Source of the DNA: Warburgia ugandensis
Lineage: Eukaryota > Streptophyta > Magnoliopsida > Canellales > Canellaceae
DNA length: 64,000 nt
Reading direction: 5' to 3'
NCBI GenBank assembly: GCA_035236585.1
Contig: CP141132.1
Span: forward strand, 20,745,945 to 20,809,944
Shown: one piece after another, positions 22,401-31,168 of the stretch
How the letters are laid out: the number at the start of each line of letters is the position of its first letter
Numbering within the stretch: position 1 is the stretch's first letter
The notes under the pieces: generated by a model
Seen by the model: the letters and a program-made list of their open reading frames with translations, nothing else
Told to the model about the DNA's origin: nothing
Databases searched by the model: none
Translations under genes and position numbers: made by a program

Positions 22401-23559
22401 CATGTTTACTTCATTCAGTACAAAAGTATAATCTGCAAATTCATTCTTGAAATTACCTAAAGCTCCTACAGTGGACTGTCAATTACAATTGCATTTACTT
22501 ATGTAGAAGCTACAATAGTCAGGACAAACATTCTGAAAGTTAAAATGCCTCTCCAGATGGTCGACTCAAAGTTCCAGATGCAATCCTAATGCAGTTTAGA
22601 GGAATTATTATGAACGTATAGTTCATCATGTCATAACTTAATGTCCATAGAGGAATCTTCTCTAGTTCTATTATCTATCACAAGATTCACAACTAGCAAG
22701 AGCTAAATGCTTGACATGTTTCCTTCACTGAGTACAAAAGCATAATCAGCAAAATATTTCTGAAAATTACTAAGAGCCACTTCAGAGAAGTGCCAGTTGA
22801 ACTGCATTGACTAGTGCAGAATATTTCCATTATCAGAAGCTCACTTCTGACAGTGACTCAAAGGCAGTCCTGATGCAGTTTACAACAACATTATGAACTC
22901 AATGCAGAACTTCATGTCCGTAGTCAACTAATCACAACATGAAGAGCTTTTGTTATAAACAATGGTCCACGTTAACGACCAAAAACACGGGTCTTTTAAT
23001 GCAAGAGTCCTCCAATCTAGTCAATTGGGTCAACAAAAGGTGTGGTTCTTCATGCAAAAGTGGCGCGCTAAACAGCAACTTACGATGTGGTCGCCTCTAC
23101 CATAGCATTGATCCTCGTAACAAAGTAAAAGATTATAAAAAGAATATCATCATCCATTTTCACAAAAAAAAACCACATCTTTTTTTCCAAATTAAAGAGA
23201 AATAGAACACCAACCTTTGAGGATATAAGCTTGCAAAAGTGTGTTATCCAGCTGCAAAGCCCTATCACAATCCTTGATGACATGCTTGTGCAACTCCAAT
23301 TGACTATAACAGAAAGCTCGATTGCTGGAACAAACAAGCAAGAAAAAGTGGATGAAAAACTCATTTTCGATCAACTTGCATTCCATTTTGTCATATTTGA
23401 GACACTTAAACAGGAACAGGAGATAGCTTTACACAGTTACCAGATATCTTGTATAGCGCAGGATTGAGCGAGAAGAGAATCGAGTATTCTGATGGCTTTA
23501 GACCAATCTCTAGAACTGCAGAGCTTTGCGAGCTCTTCCCGGTCGGAAATGGAAGGCAT
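7417..23559 (-). CDS. SRFR1: SRFR1-like TPR protein, 5' part (six exons, incomplete)
   Basis: This is the amino-terminal part of a SUPPRESSOR OF rps4-RLD1 orthologue. In Arabidopsis SRFR1 is a tetratricopeptide-repeat protein that negatively regulates effector-triggered immunity. Six exons (23441-23559, 23215-23324, 19742-20130, 7896-7940, 7587-7688, 7417-7497) join in frame to 282 codons, against about 1,050 residues in the family, so roughly a quarter is present. TPR-like helices cover residues 4-100 (for example [11 protein letters not shown] and [16 protein letters not shown]), followed by a Ser/Thr-rich linker (about 110-190) and a second TPR block from [15 protein letters not shown] to [14 protein letters not shown]. 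The start at 23559 ([13 protein letters not shown]) fits the family; an in-frame extension to 23898 is Lys-rich, unlike the family, and is probably untranslated leader. Introns are 116, 3084, 11801, 207, 89 and over 7416 bp. The exons look intact, without stops. No seventh exon was found down to position 1. Confidence 0.9.
7587..7688 (-). CDS. SRFR1: SRFR1 exon 5
   Basis: Exon 5 is 102 bases (34 codons) between an AATGCAG acceptor and an AAA|GTATAT donor. It encodes [20 protein letters not shown] followed by [14 protein letters not shown], a canonical TPR pair with the Gly/Ala and Ala signature positions. It is phase 0 at both ends. Confidence 0.9.
7896..7940 (-). CDS. SRFR1: SRFR1 exon 4 (45-bp microexon)
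   Basis: This exon has only 45 bases, encoding [15 protein letters not shown], flanked by a TTTGTAG acceptor and a GTCAGT donor. It continues the SRGIAQ of exon 3 directly in frame although 11.8 kb of intron separates them. The sequence matches helix A/B of the fourth TPR of SRFR1 proteins. It is too short to appear in ORF scans and is found only from family knowledge. Confidence 0.88.
8103..8110. repeat. hAT target site duplication, left
   Basis: GACCAAAT, identical to 12401-12408. Eight bases is the duplication length of the hAT superfamily. Confidence 0.9.
8111..8128 (+). repeat. hAT terminal inverted repeat, left
   Basis: CTATGTAGTTAAAGGCGC; it differs from the complement of the right end at a single position. 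Confidence 0.9.
8590..9415 (+). repeat. five ~162-bp tandem units inside the hAT
   Basis: The anchor CATATATAGCTTTCCCAT recurs at 8661, 8820, 8982, 9144 and 9307 (spacings 159, 162, 162, 163). Each unit continues with GTCTTCATGTGTGATG-like sequence, a T-run, TTTTAGG, AATAACAGTTA and TTTATTAGTTAA. The array lies just before the first transposase exon and is extremely T-rich. It may be the element's leader or promoter. Confidence 0.9.
9437..11862 (+). pseudogene. hAT transposase remnant (BED zinc finger, RNase H-like core, dimerisation domain)
   Basis: Five exon-like blocks with retained splice sites can be read: 9437-10105, 10204-10483, 10580-11356, 11439-11557 and 11644 onward. The first has a BED-type zinc finger ([19 protein letters not shown] then ARRH). 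The second has [20 protein letters not shown], the first catalytic Asp region. The third has [13 protein letters not shown] (second Asp) and [15 protein letters not shown]. The fourth and fifth carry the C-terminal hAT dimerisation sequence ([40 protein letters not shown]). Stops at 9559, 10060, 10299, 11442 and 11538 are all TAG; at least two replace expected Trp. A frameshift lies near 11,120, probably with a deletion. It was a transposase of the plant DUF659/hAT group and is inactive. Confidence 0.88.
12383..12400 (-). repeat. hAT terminal inverted repeat, right
   Basis: Read on the minus strand, CTATGTAGTTAGAGGCGC, 17 of 18 identical to the left end. Confidence 0.9.
12401..12408. repeat. 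hAT target site duplication, right
   Basis: GACCAAAT, identical to the left copy at 8103-8110. Confidence 0.9.
12490..12815 (+). mobile_element. possible copia-type LTR remnant
   Basis: A TGTTGGACTTATTAACATC start (12487-12490 region) and an AAACA end bracket about 330 bases. The end directly abuts a primer-binding site at 12816. The 3' part is pyrimidine-rich (TCTTTTTCTCTTCTCC). This suggests the 5' LTR of a Ty1/copia-like element whose body is gone. No second LTR or coding domain was seen. Confidence 0.4.
12816..12831 (+). promoter_or_regulatory. retrotransposon primer-binding site (initiator-Met tRNA type)
   Basis: TGGCATCAGAGCTGAG differs by one base from TGGTATCAGAGC, the plant LTR-retrotransposon site complementary to the 3' end of initiator tRNA-Met. 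It directly follows a CA-ending segment, as expected at the 5' LTR boundary. Confidence 0.6.
12832..16835. other. intron 3 of SRFR1, no gene seen
   Basis: The first 350 bases are probably leader of the copia remnant. The rest is AT-rich intron with scattered short open frames that match nothing I recognise. No splice-consistent SRFR1 exon is missing here, since exons 3 and 4 join directly in frame. Confidence 0.5.
16836..17340. repeat. direct tandem duplication, ~259-bp period
   Basis: Both copies start AACCTTGCAACTCATCC and include TTCAATCCACAACAAAGAAA, AGTTGGAAATGGGATTT and TCTCTTCAGGATCAAAGAAA in the same order. They diverge by many substitutions, so the duplication is old. It is intronic. 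Confidence 0.8.
17872..19100 (+). mobile_element. RTE-type LINE, 5'-truncated copy
   Basis: The second copy of the LINE family starts inside the reverse transcriptase ([20 protein letters not shown]) and runs to the (TGA)n tail at 19084-19100. The catalytic box is intact here ([17 protein letters not shown] near 18,306-18,360), unlike the copy at 2.3-5.6 kb, but downstream frames are broken by stops and a deletion near 18,660. It is on the plus strand in intron 3, again antisense to SRFR1. 5' truncation is normal for target-primed reverse transcription. Confidence 0.88.
19101..19741. other. intron 3 of SRFR1, proximal part
   Basis: Nothing recognised between the LINE tail and exon 3. A short CT run lies at about 19,393. 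Confidence 0.5.
19742..20130 (-). CDS. SRFR1: SRFR1 exon 3
   Basis: Exon 3 is 389 bases between a TGGCAG acceptor and a CAG|GTATAA donor. It encodes [20 protein letters not shown] (end of the first TPR block), [15 protein letters not shown], a Ser/Thr/Asn-rich linker of about 80 residues, and [15 protein letters not shown], which opens the second TPR block. The linker is the least conserved part of the family. The reading frame is phase 0 at the 3' end, matching exon 4. Confidence 0.92.
20131..21517. other. intron 2 of SRFR1, distal part
   Basis: AT-rich intron without a recognised gene. A minus-strand open stretch at about 20,385-20,565 contains [24 protein letters not shown] sequence that I cannot place. 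Confidence 0.45.
21518..21633 (-). mobile_element. Au-like SINE fragment with 19-bp target duplication
   Basis: The core (21537-21614), read on the minus strand, contains GTGGTCCGCCCCTTCCCC, GGATCCTGCATAGGCAGG and TTCATGCACTGGGGCTGACC, the 3' end of the plant Au SINE family. It is flanked by perfect 19-bp direct repeats GCTTTTACTTCTTCAAATA at 21518-21536 and 21615-21633. This is what LINE-driven retroposition leaves. The element is 5'-truncated (78 bp) and sits in sense orientation in intron 2 of SRFR1. Confidence 0.82.
22135..22202. other. GC-richer flank of the nad4 insertion, possibly also organellar
   Basis: The sequence CATCCCCTCCCGAATGCTACG and the following bases up to the nad4 breakpoint differ in composition from the AT-rich intron. 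It may be a second organellar piece joined to the first. I do not recognise its gene. Confidence 0.3.
22203..22331 (-). pseudogene. nad4: nuclear copy of mitochondrial nad4 fragment (NUMT)
   Basis: On the minus strand 43 codons read [20 protein letters not shown], then [23 protein letters not shown]. This is an internal part of plant mitochondrial NADH dehydrogenase subunit 4 (complex I, a membrane helix region following the LPEAHVEAP motif). Where the mature protein has Leu-Leu and Tyr, this copy has Pro-Ser and His, encoded CCT, TCA and CAC. Each is one C-to-U edit away from the conserved residue, so the copy looks like unedited mitochondrial DNA rather than reverse-transcribed mRNA. It is a non-functional fragment inside intron 2 of SRFR1, with abrupt ends on both sides. 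Confidence 0.85.
22341..22929. repeat. direct tandem duplication, ~304-bp period
   Basis: Copy 1 (22341-22644) and copy 2 (22645-22929) share CTCTA-TTCTATTA, ACTAGCAAGAG, GACATGTTT-CTTCA, AGTACAAAAG-ATAATC and ATGCAGTTTA in the same order. They are clearly diverged. The array starts within ten bases of the nad4 insertion edge. Confidence 0.8.
23215..23324 (-). CDS. SRFR1: SRFR1 exon 2
   Basis: Exon 2 is 110 bases, follows a TTCCAG acceptor and ends AAAG before GTTGGT. It encodes (C)[14 protein letters not shown] through LLQAYILKG, the second TPR. Intron 1 is only 116 bp, in contrast with the transposon-filled introns that follow. Confidence 0.9.
23441..23559 (-). CDS. SRFR1: SRFR1 exon 1 (start codon)
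   Basis: The exon begins with ATG at 23559-23557 and encodes 39 codons plus two bases, ending QSCAIQDI then TG before a GTAACT donor. The split codon is completed to Cys by the first base of exon 2. The segment [20 protein letters not shown] is the first TPR of the SRFR1 family. Confidence 0.9.
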
Positions 23560-23633
23560 CACCGAAAAACTAAGCGGATCGTAACCAGATCGGCGACGGA
23601 ATTTTCGCTGATCTTGATGATGAAGGGAACGAC

Positions 23634-23681
23634 GGAGAAGAGAGAGAGGGCATGGGGATAACTGCGGTTTTTGTTTATAAT
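23634..23681 (-). promoter_or_regulatory. SRFR1 core promoter: TATA box plus pyrimidine patch
   Basis: On the minus strand ATTATAAAC (TATAAA at 23679-23674) is followed about 25-40 bases downstream by a pyrimidine run, CCCTCTCTCTCTTCTCC (23650-23634). This is the usual spacing of TATA box and Y patch in plant promoters. It predicts transcription starting near 23645 and a leader of about 85 bases before the ATG at 23559. Read from sequence only. Confidence 0.45.
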
Positions 23682-23795
23682 CCCCTTGGCATCCAACTGG
23701 AAACAGTGTTGGCCATCGCTCATCACAGTTTATGCATTTCTTTTCTTTTCTTCTCTTCTTTTTCTTTTCTTCTTTTACTTTAGAGTTTTTTTGCT

Positions 23796-23801
23796 TGGGC
23801 C
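23796..23801 (+). promoter_or_regulatory. site II-like TGGGCC motif
   Basis: TGGGCC lies about 150 bases upstream of the predicted SRFR1 start. TGGGCY (site II) motifs bind TCP factors in many plant housekeeping promoters and work in either orientation. A single short motif, so weak evidence. Confidence 0.25.
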
Positions 23802-24317
23802 AGTGGACGGGCTCAGCACGTCTCTCATTCTTGACTAAGAAGCAAAAGGTTCCGTAAACGAAACTTTGGTCTGCATATTTGGCAAGCGATTTAACCATGA
23901 GGATTGAACCAGACCGTAACCTAATGAGGTTTCAAGTATTAATATTATTATAGAAAATTTTCATACTAGTACCCTGTACTATAAAAGGACGTGGATTTTT
24001 ATTTTTCTCCTGGCAGTGTCTCCACTTTCTATTTTTTACCTCTAATGTCATTCCCGTCTGCTTATGTCAAATCGGTCCACAGAACTGCGTCATATACTAT
24101 TCTAGTGACCTTTAGTAAAAACAAAATGAAGATTTTACATAATCTTTTAAATTAATAAGACGTAGAGATCATGTGTCTCATGTGATCTTCTTCCAGAACA
24201 AATTGAGGCTAAATTGGAGCCCTAATTACAGTTGCACTGAAAACTTTAGTAAGTTCAGGACCAATTGACTTTGAAAACCACAAAAAAAAACTACGAATTT
24301 GAGTAAATCCAGAAGCC

Positions 24318-24419
24318 ATGGAAGGTCCAGTGTGCAATTGTTTTGTTAGGGCAAAGGTGGAGACTTACTGGACAAATACAAACCTGGGAAGGAGGTTTTA
24401 CAACTGTGAGAGGGTAGGG
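24318..24419 (+). CDS. GRF-type zinc-finger exon (partial gene or relic)
   Basis: ATG at 24318 opens MEGPVCNCFVRAKVETYWTN followed by TNLGRRFYNCERVG. The spacing CxC...WT.TN.GRRFY.C is the N-terminal half of the GRF zinc finger, found in many small plant proteins and in DNA-repair proteins, where it binds single-stranded nucleic acid. The usual second half (Cys, then FFxW.D) is absent before the frame loses similarity, and a good donor (G|GTAAGG) occurs at 24420. So this is either a first exon or a relic. I found no convincing next exon to 26 kb. It is divergent from SRFR1, about 760 bp apart. Confidence 0.5.
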
Positions 24420-26739
24420 GTAAGGATTTGGGGATGGTTTATTTTTCCATTTAGGGTTCCTTACTTCTCTTATTTGATCTCACCTACTATTTGTAATTTC
24501 AGATTAATGGGTGCAATTTATCCTTTGAAATGATTTGCCCTTCTGTGTTGGAGCAAGGGAGATCATACTAGGTTGATCAGGAGGCTTGGCCAATAGGAAC
24601 TTGATCTAAAAAAAGTATAGAAGTCATGAAAGAAAGACGTGATTTGCTCTAGCTCTCAATGGGGTTCTATTCCCATTAATATGCTACAATATTTTTAAAA
24701 ACCTAAACTTGCTTATAAAACATGATGTTACAACTCATTTTTCCATGTCTTTATTCAGCGAACCAATTGATGGAAGGATTGCATCCTCTGTCGCTTCCTC
24801 TCTCCCTCTCTCTTTCCTCTCACCTGCCTGCCCTCTAATTACTAGATTTTGACCATTGTGGTTGGAAAAACATGGTAAAGCTAGTAAACCTTTTCTATCC
24901 CATTTTTCTTGTTAATTTTGTGATGATTATAGTGTTTGGAAGGAGGTTTTGTGATAGAAAATGTTGGGTTTAAGAACTAGTTTAGATTGTCAGGATTTTA
25001 GCAAAAAGTGGCAATTTCAGCAAAAAAGGAAAAAGAAATTTTCGATCTAGGAAACCTTTTTCCAAATTTAGGGGCTTCATTTTTTCTTTTTCCTTTCTTG
25101 CAAGTTGTGTAGTGGTCACCAGAATACCAGTCACTGCCAAAATTTGGCAGTGGTACTACAGGCCAGCCACTCTCTTCTTCCATAGTGTCATTGGCACCAT
25201 CTTCCCCTACCATTTCAACCTGATGTTAGATGTTTAATTTGGGAGAAAAAAATCAACAAATTATTGATTAGATTTCAACATTTTAGTTGCTAAAAATCTA
25301 ATAGTGGGTGAGTTTGATTTCCCTGCATATTAAGAGCACAGATCATAAGGAGTAGATGTCTAATGAATCAACAGATCCAGAGGTGTACTATCTTGTTAAC
25401 TGTTATAAGAACAGGATTCCAAATGTGTTTAGCATATTGAAAACTTAGAAATTTTGCTAACTACTACGTGCAAAGATTTTATTAGTCTACTGTTGCTACT
25501 ATTTTGATATTGATTTGCTATGATTTTGTCATTGTTTAAAAGATCAAGAAACCGAATGTTTTCCTACTTCATTTACTACTAATTAATGTTTTTCCTGTGT
25601 AGAAAAACTGAAACATGAAGAAACTAAAGAATATTGAAGATAGTTTGATCCGAGTAGCCCTCATAAGACGAAGGGAAGAGGGCAAAGTTGTTAAAGAAGG
25701 AGAAAAGCTAGTTTTAAAGTTAGGATTAACGGTTCCCATCCTACATCAATAAAATTTAAGGACGATGAGATTGTTATTATCAATTCGATGAATTTGGAAT
25801 TCTAATGACAATGAGACTGATAAAGATAGTCGATTTTCTTGTGAGAGTAATGCATTGACCAAAGAATTAAATTAAGAAAGAGCTTATGAAACAAAGTTCA
25901 GATTGGTAATGTTAATTTCAACGAGTTAAAGGAATCACATTGTTTCTTTTATTGAGAGGTCTTGGCTTAGAGTTCATATTTTAACATGATTTGTTTGATG
26001 TCAAAGGACATGTGAGAGTGTGGTGTGAGCTGAGTACTAAGAGGTTAGATTTTTATAAGATGATTCTATATTCTCTCTTTGATATTATAAACAAGTGCTT
26101 GATACTAAATCCTATGAGTGTAGAAATATTACATGCATATCTAGAAATCACTTAATGATTACTAATTAAGGTTAATTCTATTATTTTGTAAGTCCATGAT
26201 ACAAATGAAAACAATGGCAAAATTACCAATTTTACTCATATAGGAGTAAATTCACATTTCAAGCTATATTATAGGTCATATATCTCATAAATGAAGTCTT
26301 AGAGGTTCAAAAATATCATTGGGTGCTACTATTGAAGTCAGAATTTCCAGAAACCCTATGTACAACTCCAACTCAAATGAGAGTGAAAAAGTGATAAAAC
26401 CTCAATCCAAGCACAATTGCATAGCACCTTAAGAAGCTTAATTCACAATGAATCATATACAATAAAAGCTTCTTAGAATAAAAAGGAGTGGGGGCCATAT
26501 GAAAGACTTTTTACTTATTTTCTCTCTCATACTAAACCAATAATTGGAAGCTTTATTTATACAAGATATTGAAGTACAAGTGGTCCACATGGAATATACG
26601 AAGATATCTCTATAGAATCAAGATGATTCATCCTAGGGCAATCCAATCCAACGATAGAGAGAAGATGAAGGCTAAAGAAGATTTACAAGCCAAAAAGAGA
26701 TCCCATCCATCCTAGGCCATGTTTAAAGAAGTTTAAACA
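24420..26739. other. no gene recognised
   Basis: AT-rich sequence. A minus-strand frame at 24998-25213 (GEDGANDTMEEESGWPVVPL...) has protein-like composition but no family I know. Around 26,540-26,560 the minus strand has TTGTATAAATAAAGC, a TATA-like box that could belong to an LTR of the gypsy remnant next to it. Confidence 0.4.
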
Positions 26740-27305
26740 TGTTTGTTGGGAATCATCAACAAGTGTTTGAAAGAAATTCCCAGCTTCCACGCCACTTTTA
26801 GTCAAGAAAGCCCCTCCATTAGTGGCCTTTGTCATACATTGGTTATGCAGTGTCAAATCCTTGTAAAAATATTAGAACTGCTACCACTTTTCAAATCCAT
26901 TGTGGGGACATTTTAGAAGCAAGTCCTTCCAATGTTCCTAGCATTCATAGAAATTCTCTCCCTCTTTTTGTTGAAAATATAAGATTTCCCACCTAAGGAT
27001 GTTGGTTTTGTGAGCTATGAAAAATGTATTAAAAAATTTCCTGGATAATTGATCCCATGTGGTAATAGACCTTAGTTCTAAAGAGTTGAACAATGCCTTA
27101 GTTTTATCCTTTAGAGAAGATGGGAATAGTCTCAACCTAAAGAGTAATCTAAAAAGTTGCAGTATTTGAAGGTAGAATAGATGTCAAGGAATTCCTTGAC
27201 ATAATGGTATGGGGCCTCCTTATCCAACCCATAAAAATTAGGAAGGAGTTAAATGTCTCTTGGTTTCGAGTCAAAGTGGTCTGCATTACTTGTAGGTAAA
27301 GCTAT
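26740..27305 (-). pseudogene. Ty3/gypsy gag fragment (minus strand)
   Basis: Read from 27305 downward: SNADHFDSKPRDI, YGLDKEAPYHYVKEFLDIYS, LRLFPSSLKDKTKALFNSLE, ITTWDQLSRKFFNTFF, YFQQKEGENFYEC, then past a TAG, EHWKDLLLKCPHNGFE. This is the retrotrans_gag domain (capsid) of Athila/Tat-like plant gypsy elements and is the same family as the gag at 49.57 kb. There are at least four stops, and no nucleocapsid or pol follows. Confidence 0.85.
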
Positions 27306-28700
27306 ACATGATGGTATGTTGAATTGGATAGGTGTAGAATAATCTTTTAATGGTTTCACTTCTACTACTTCTTTAGCCATTTCTGTTGTAGTGATCTCTT
27401 AAACTTCTTGAGTCCTTTGGCCTTGCCTAGTAGATCATTTGATCTCTGTATCTAAAGGTACTGTATGAGGATTAAGTGATTGATGATTATGTATCCAGAA
27501 ATGGATGGTGTACTTAATTTTTATTTATATACAATGTTCGTTGTATACAATGAAAGGACTCTTTTTTTTCTCTCTACTCCAGGGGAGACCTAAACTAGAT
27601 AATGCAACTTAAATGTAAAAATAAACAAACCAAAAAGGACAAAAATATTCCTAACCCCAAGCAACAATTTGAAAGGCTTATTTTCTTGAATTTCTTGATG
27701 AGAGAAGATTTTAGATTATTTCTAACCCTAAGCAACTCCTCCTCTCTTTCAAATTAACCTTACTACTTACCAGTTAGATATTGATCTTAATCAACCACTT
27801 CAAACCCTTCTTAGTCAGTTTTAGTTGATATAAGTTATAGAATGTGTTGGCAAAGCTAGTTGTTTAAATACCACGTAGTCGATTAGATAGAGCCCACTGG
27901 AGTGGCAATAAGTTACCTCCTTCTCAAGAGATCCTATGAGCTCAAAAAGCTACTAAAATATCTTATAAATTGATTTTAAATTAAAACCTGGAAGGTTGGG
28001 GTGCATCAAGTGATGTTTAACCTAGATGGGTCAAGATGTGGTGATGAAATTCACCCTTGATCTTATGAGGGTTGAGTACCCTTATTAATGTTTTAAGCAA
28101 TTACACATTATTCAATCAACATATATGCACCTTTAAGCAATGAGCATGTCCTATTAATGCAAGGAAATGAGTAAACCTAATGCAAATAGTAGAATGTAAC
28201 AATTAAGAAAGTGCTTTCTATATGCTCTACACTACCATCCAAATGCAACTAAATTAATAATGTAATCTAATCATTGAGTTGGAAAGAAGGAAAGAATAGT
28301 CTCATAGAGGGGTCCTGAAAATAATCTTCTCGTACAAGGGCGAGTCCATATACAGGCCACCTCCTCTTCTAAGTTGGGATGGTCCACCCTTAACCTGTAT
28401 TATTAGAACCCTTAATTTAAATGAATAAATCACGTATAAGAAAATTTAATTTCGTCCTTACTATAATCCACTCAAATAAAAAATTAATTATAAACTATCC
28501 TAAAGTCTTCCTCCAAAACTTTATTCACATCCAAATTTCTATATAAAAATAAAAATAAAGTATCAACTTCTTTAATAATGAGGAAAGTACGATAAAATGG
28601 AAACTATTCTATATGCAATCCAAAATCTATGACTAGTAGTAAAGTATTACAACCCAAGTCTTAATTAAAATGTATTGTGAGTCCTCGAAAATAGGGCAAA
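27306..28700 (-). mobile_element. gypsy leader upstream of the minus-strand gag
   Basis: The leader is recognised by similarity to the plus-strand leader at about 30,733-31,200. Shared pieces on the minus strand include GAATAAAGTTTTGGAGGAAG, AACTTAGAAGAGGAGGTGG, CTTGTACGAGAAGA and ATAGAAAGCACTTTCTTA. No coding evidence. The region where the primer-binding site should lie (about 28,690-28,700) is eroded. Confidence 0.65.
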
Positions 28701-29230
28701 AAACATGTGTGTCTTAATAATTATTGCAAGTGCATAGCTTTGTTAGAGTATAGAATTAACAAATACTAGTCAATCCCACAAAGACTCTTTGATAAACATG
28801 ATTAGTTAGAATTTAGGTCATTTACTTGAACCTAGCCAAACATTAAAGAGAAGGACAATTTATAACTAGTGGCAAGGAAAATAAAGAGAAAAGTAAAGAC
28901 ATAAAATAAGTAAATAAAGAAAAGAAGCAAGAAACTAACTAAAAAAAAAAACTAGCTAAGAAGGAAACTAATAATCTATGAAGTAACACTTAAGGTAAAC
29001 AACTAACTAAGAAACTAAAAAGTAAACCATAAATTAAGAAAGCGAGCAATTATGAAAACTAAGAAACTATCTAAATAAGTAAGGAAATAAAGCAAGAAAC
29101 TTTCTAAAACTACAGCTAATTAGAAAAGAAAACTTTCTAAAATGACAACTAAGGAAACTATCTAAAATTACAATTAAGTAAAAATTAAAGTAAGGAACAA
29201 GATACTAAGAAAAGGAAAAGAATTATTTCA
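28701..29230 (-). mobile_element. gypsy LTR 3' part (minus strand)
   Basis: On the minus strand the block ends ATGCACTTGCAATAATTATT then AAGACACACA, the same LTR end as at 30,645-30,704 on the plus strand. Above it lies a long run of GAAACTTTCTAAAA-like phrases (28,870-29,220), as seen in the other LTR-like blocks at 43.7 and 63.2 kb. The 5' limit is not defined. Confidence 0.55.
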
Positions 29231-30360
29231 TTAATGACCAAATTATAAGGATTTGTTACATAAGTAATGAACAGAGATCAAAGAAAAGAAATAATTGCCA
29301 TCAAATTCAAGCATGAATTTTGGTATAGGGCCCACATATTGTGTCACTCAACAAGAGCTTGTAAACTTCTCTTCAACTCAAAATACTCTAAATTTACTAC
29401 CAAACTTTTCTCATCAACTTAACCTAATATACCATAAACTAAAACAAATTCCTTCAAGTAATCCTTAAGAATGAAGTATTAGGGCAACCAAGAAAAGAGA
29501 AGTCTTAACACCTTTCCTAAATAATCACCACCTCAAGAAAGAAATAAGAATGATGGAACAAAAATAGAAAAAGTTATTGCATTTTTCCTAAGCTAGATTC
29601 TCTAAAAAGAGGGCAACTTCAATGAGTTTAGATAAACAGGATACTAGAGATCATTAACCTTTAAAATAAGGCAGCCATAGAAGAGGTTTCCTAGTTTAAA
29701 TATGAAATATAAGGAAAAGAAAACAAAGTGGAGACAGTAGCCTTTGTATTGGGACTCACCAATTCCACCATTAGGAGATGAAGTAAGAAATAGGTACATG
29801 GTGTGATCCTGCCCATCTTGATGAATTTATATGTTTTCTCAACCTTTTAATTACAAAGTTTCCTTATTTCTAGGAATCCTTTGCTTTTCCTTGGTCCAAC
29901 TTCATAAAAATAAACTAGAAACAAGAGGAAGGATGATGTATGAACTAAATAACGTAGATTATGCATGAATCACAAATTAGAAAGTGGGTGTGTGAAACAT
30001 GAAAATCAAAAGTGGAAGATAAGGAAACATGGAAAAAGTGCGTGAGTGAAAGAACGCGAGAATGGAAGATGAAAGAATGTGAAATGGATGCAAATATAGC
30101 ATGGAAGGATTTATTTGTGCAAATAGGCTTAGGTGCGTGTGAATTTAAAAATGAAAAGTGAGCATGTTTACAACTAAATGCATGATATTATGATTCTATG
30201 CAGGGAATTCTAATTTAGGAATGCTTTCTAATTCTAATGAGCTAACATGTATGATGTTTCTAAAATAATCTTAGAGAGTAAGCAAAATAAAATAGAAAGT
30301 CAAACTAAGTGAAGCATGGGTTTCTAAATTAGGGAAGTCCTAATTCTAAATTAAGAAAGT
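29231..30360. other. unassigned, probably LTR sequence
   Basis: It lies between two head-to-head LTR ends and is AT-rich without coding signal. It probably contains the 5' parts of one or both LTRs, but the junction cannot be read. Confidence 0.4.
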
Positions 30361-31168
30361 GCTAGATCTAGAATCATTCATATTTTATTCCACTTCCTTC
30401 CCTTTACTCCTAAGCTATCTCCTCAGTCTTCCTTTCTAATTCTTTCCTTTTCCCATTTATTCTCTTCATTCCTTAGACTTTCCTATTCCTTTCTCTTTCC
30501 TTTTCCACATTAATACCTTCCATCTCCCATCCCATTCCCTTATTTGAATTCCACGACCCCCATGTAGCTCTTGCTTGATTTCTAATTAAAATGGATTGAT
30601 CTACATTGTTGAATACTCTAATAAAGCCATGGCATCGGCCTATATTTGCCCATCCCACTCTCCAACAAAGTCATGCACTTGCAATAATTAATTAAGACAT
30701 ATCAAGTTTTTGGCATCATTGCTAGGGATTCGGAAAGGAGTTTTAATAAGATTTGGATTGTAATGCCTTACCATTAGTCGGAGTCTTAGGATTACATATA
30801 TATTAGTTTCCATTTTTTCATACTTTCTTTTTTCCTAGGAATTTGATATGTCCCATCTCTTTTATACAAGAATTTGGAGATGAATAAAGTTGTGGAGGAA
30901 GACTTTAGGATAGTTTTAGTTATTTTTTATTCGAATGGGTTGTAGTGAGAATGAAGTTGTATTTTTTATACATGATTCATTCATCTAATTAAGGGTTGTA
31001 ATAACATAGGTTAAGGGGGGCCCATCCTAACCTAGAAGAGGAGATGACCTGTACATGGACCCACGCTTGTACGAGAAGACTACTTCCAAGACCCCACTAT
31101 GAGCTACTCTAACTGCTTTCCAATTCCTATATTAGGTTGCATTGTTAACTTATTTGCATTTGGATGAT
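30361..31168 (+). mobile_element. gypsy LTR end, primer-binding site and leader (plus strand)
   Basis: A pyrimidine-rich stretch leads to an LTR end ACTTGCAATAATTAATTAAG then ACATATCA (to 30,704). The leader from 30,733 parallels the minus-strand leader at 27.3-28.7 kb, including GAATAAAGTTGTGGAGGAAG and CTAGAAGAGGAGATGACCTG. It is a 5' fragment of a second gypsy copy in opposite orientation. No gag follows. Confidence 0.65.
30709..30732 (+). promoter_or_regulatory. gypsy primer-binding site
   Basis: TTTGGCATCATTGCTAGGG, just after the LTR end, is a mutated form of the TTTGGCGCCGTTGCCGGGG site that follows the 5' LTR in plant Athila/Tat-like elements. The changes are mostly C/G to T/A transitions. 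Confidence 0.65.

Larger units (their letters stand above)
23560..24317. other. SRFR1 leader and intergenic region
   Basis: This holds the predicted SRFR1 leader and promoter (to about 23,800), an A/G-rich tract on the minus strand (23,736-23,780), then AT-rich sequence with a TAGTACCCTGTACTATAAAA segment typical of dispersed plant repeats. No other gene is seen before the ATG at 24318. Confidence 0.5.

Noticed and set aside
23560..23898. 113-residue N-terminal extension of SRFR1
   Set aside because: It is open in frame but Lys/Arg-rich, unlike the family, and overlaps the TATA box and pyrimidine patch. It is more likely untranslated or untranscribed.
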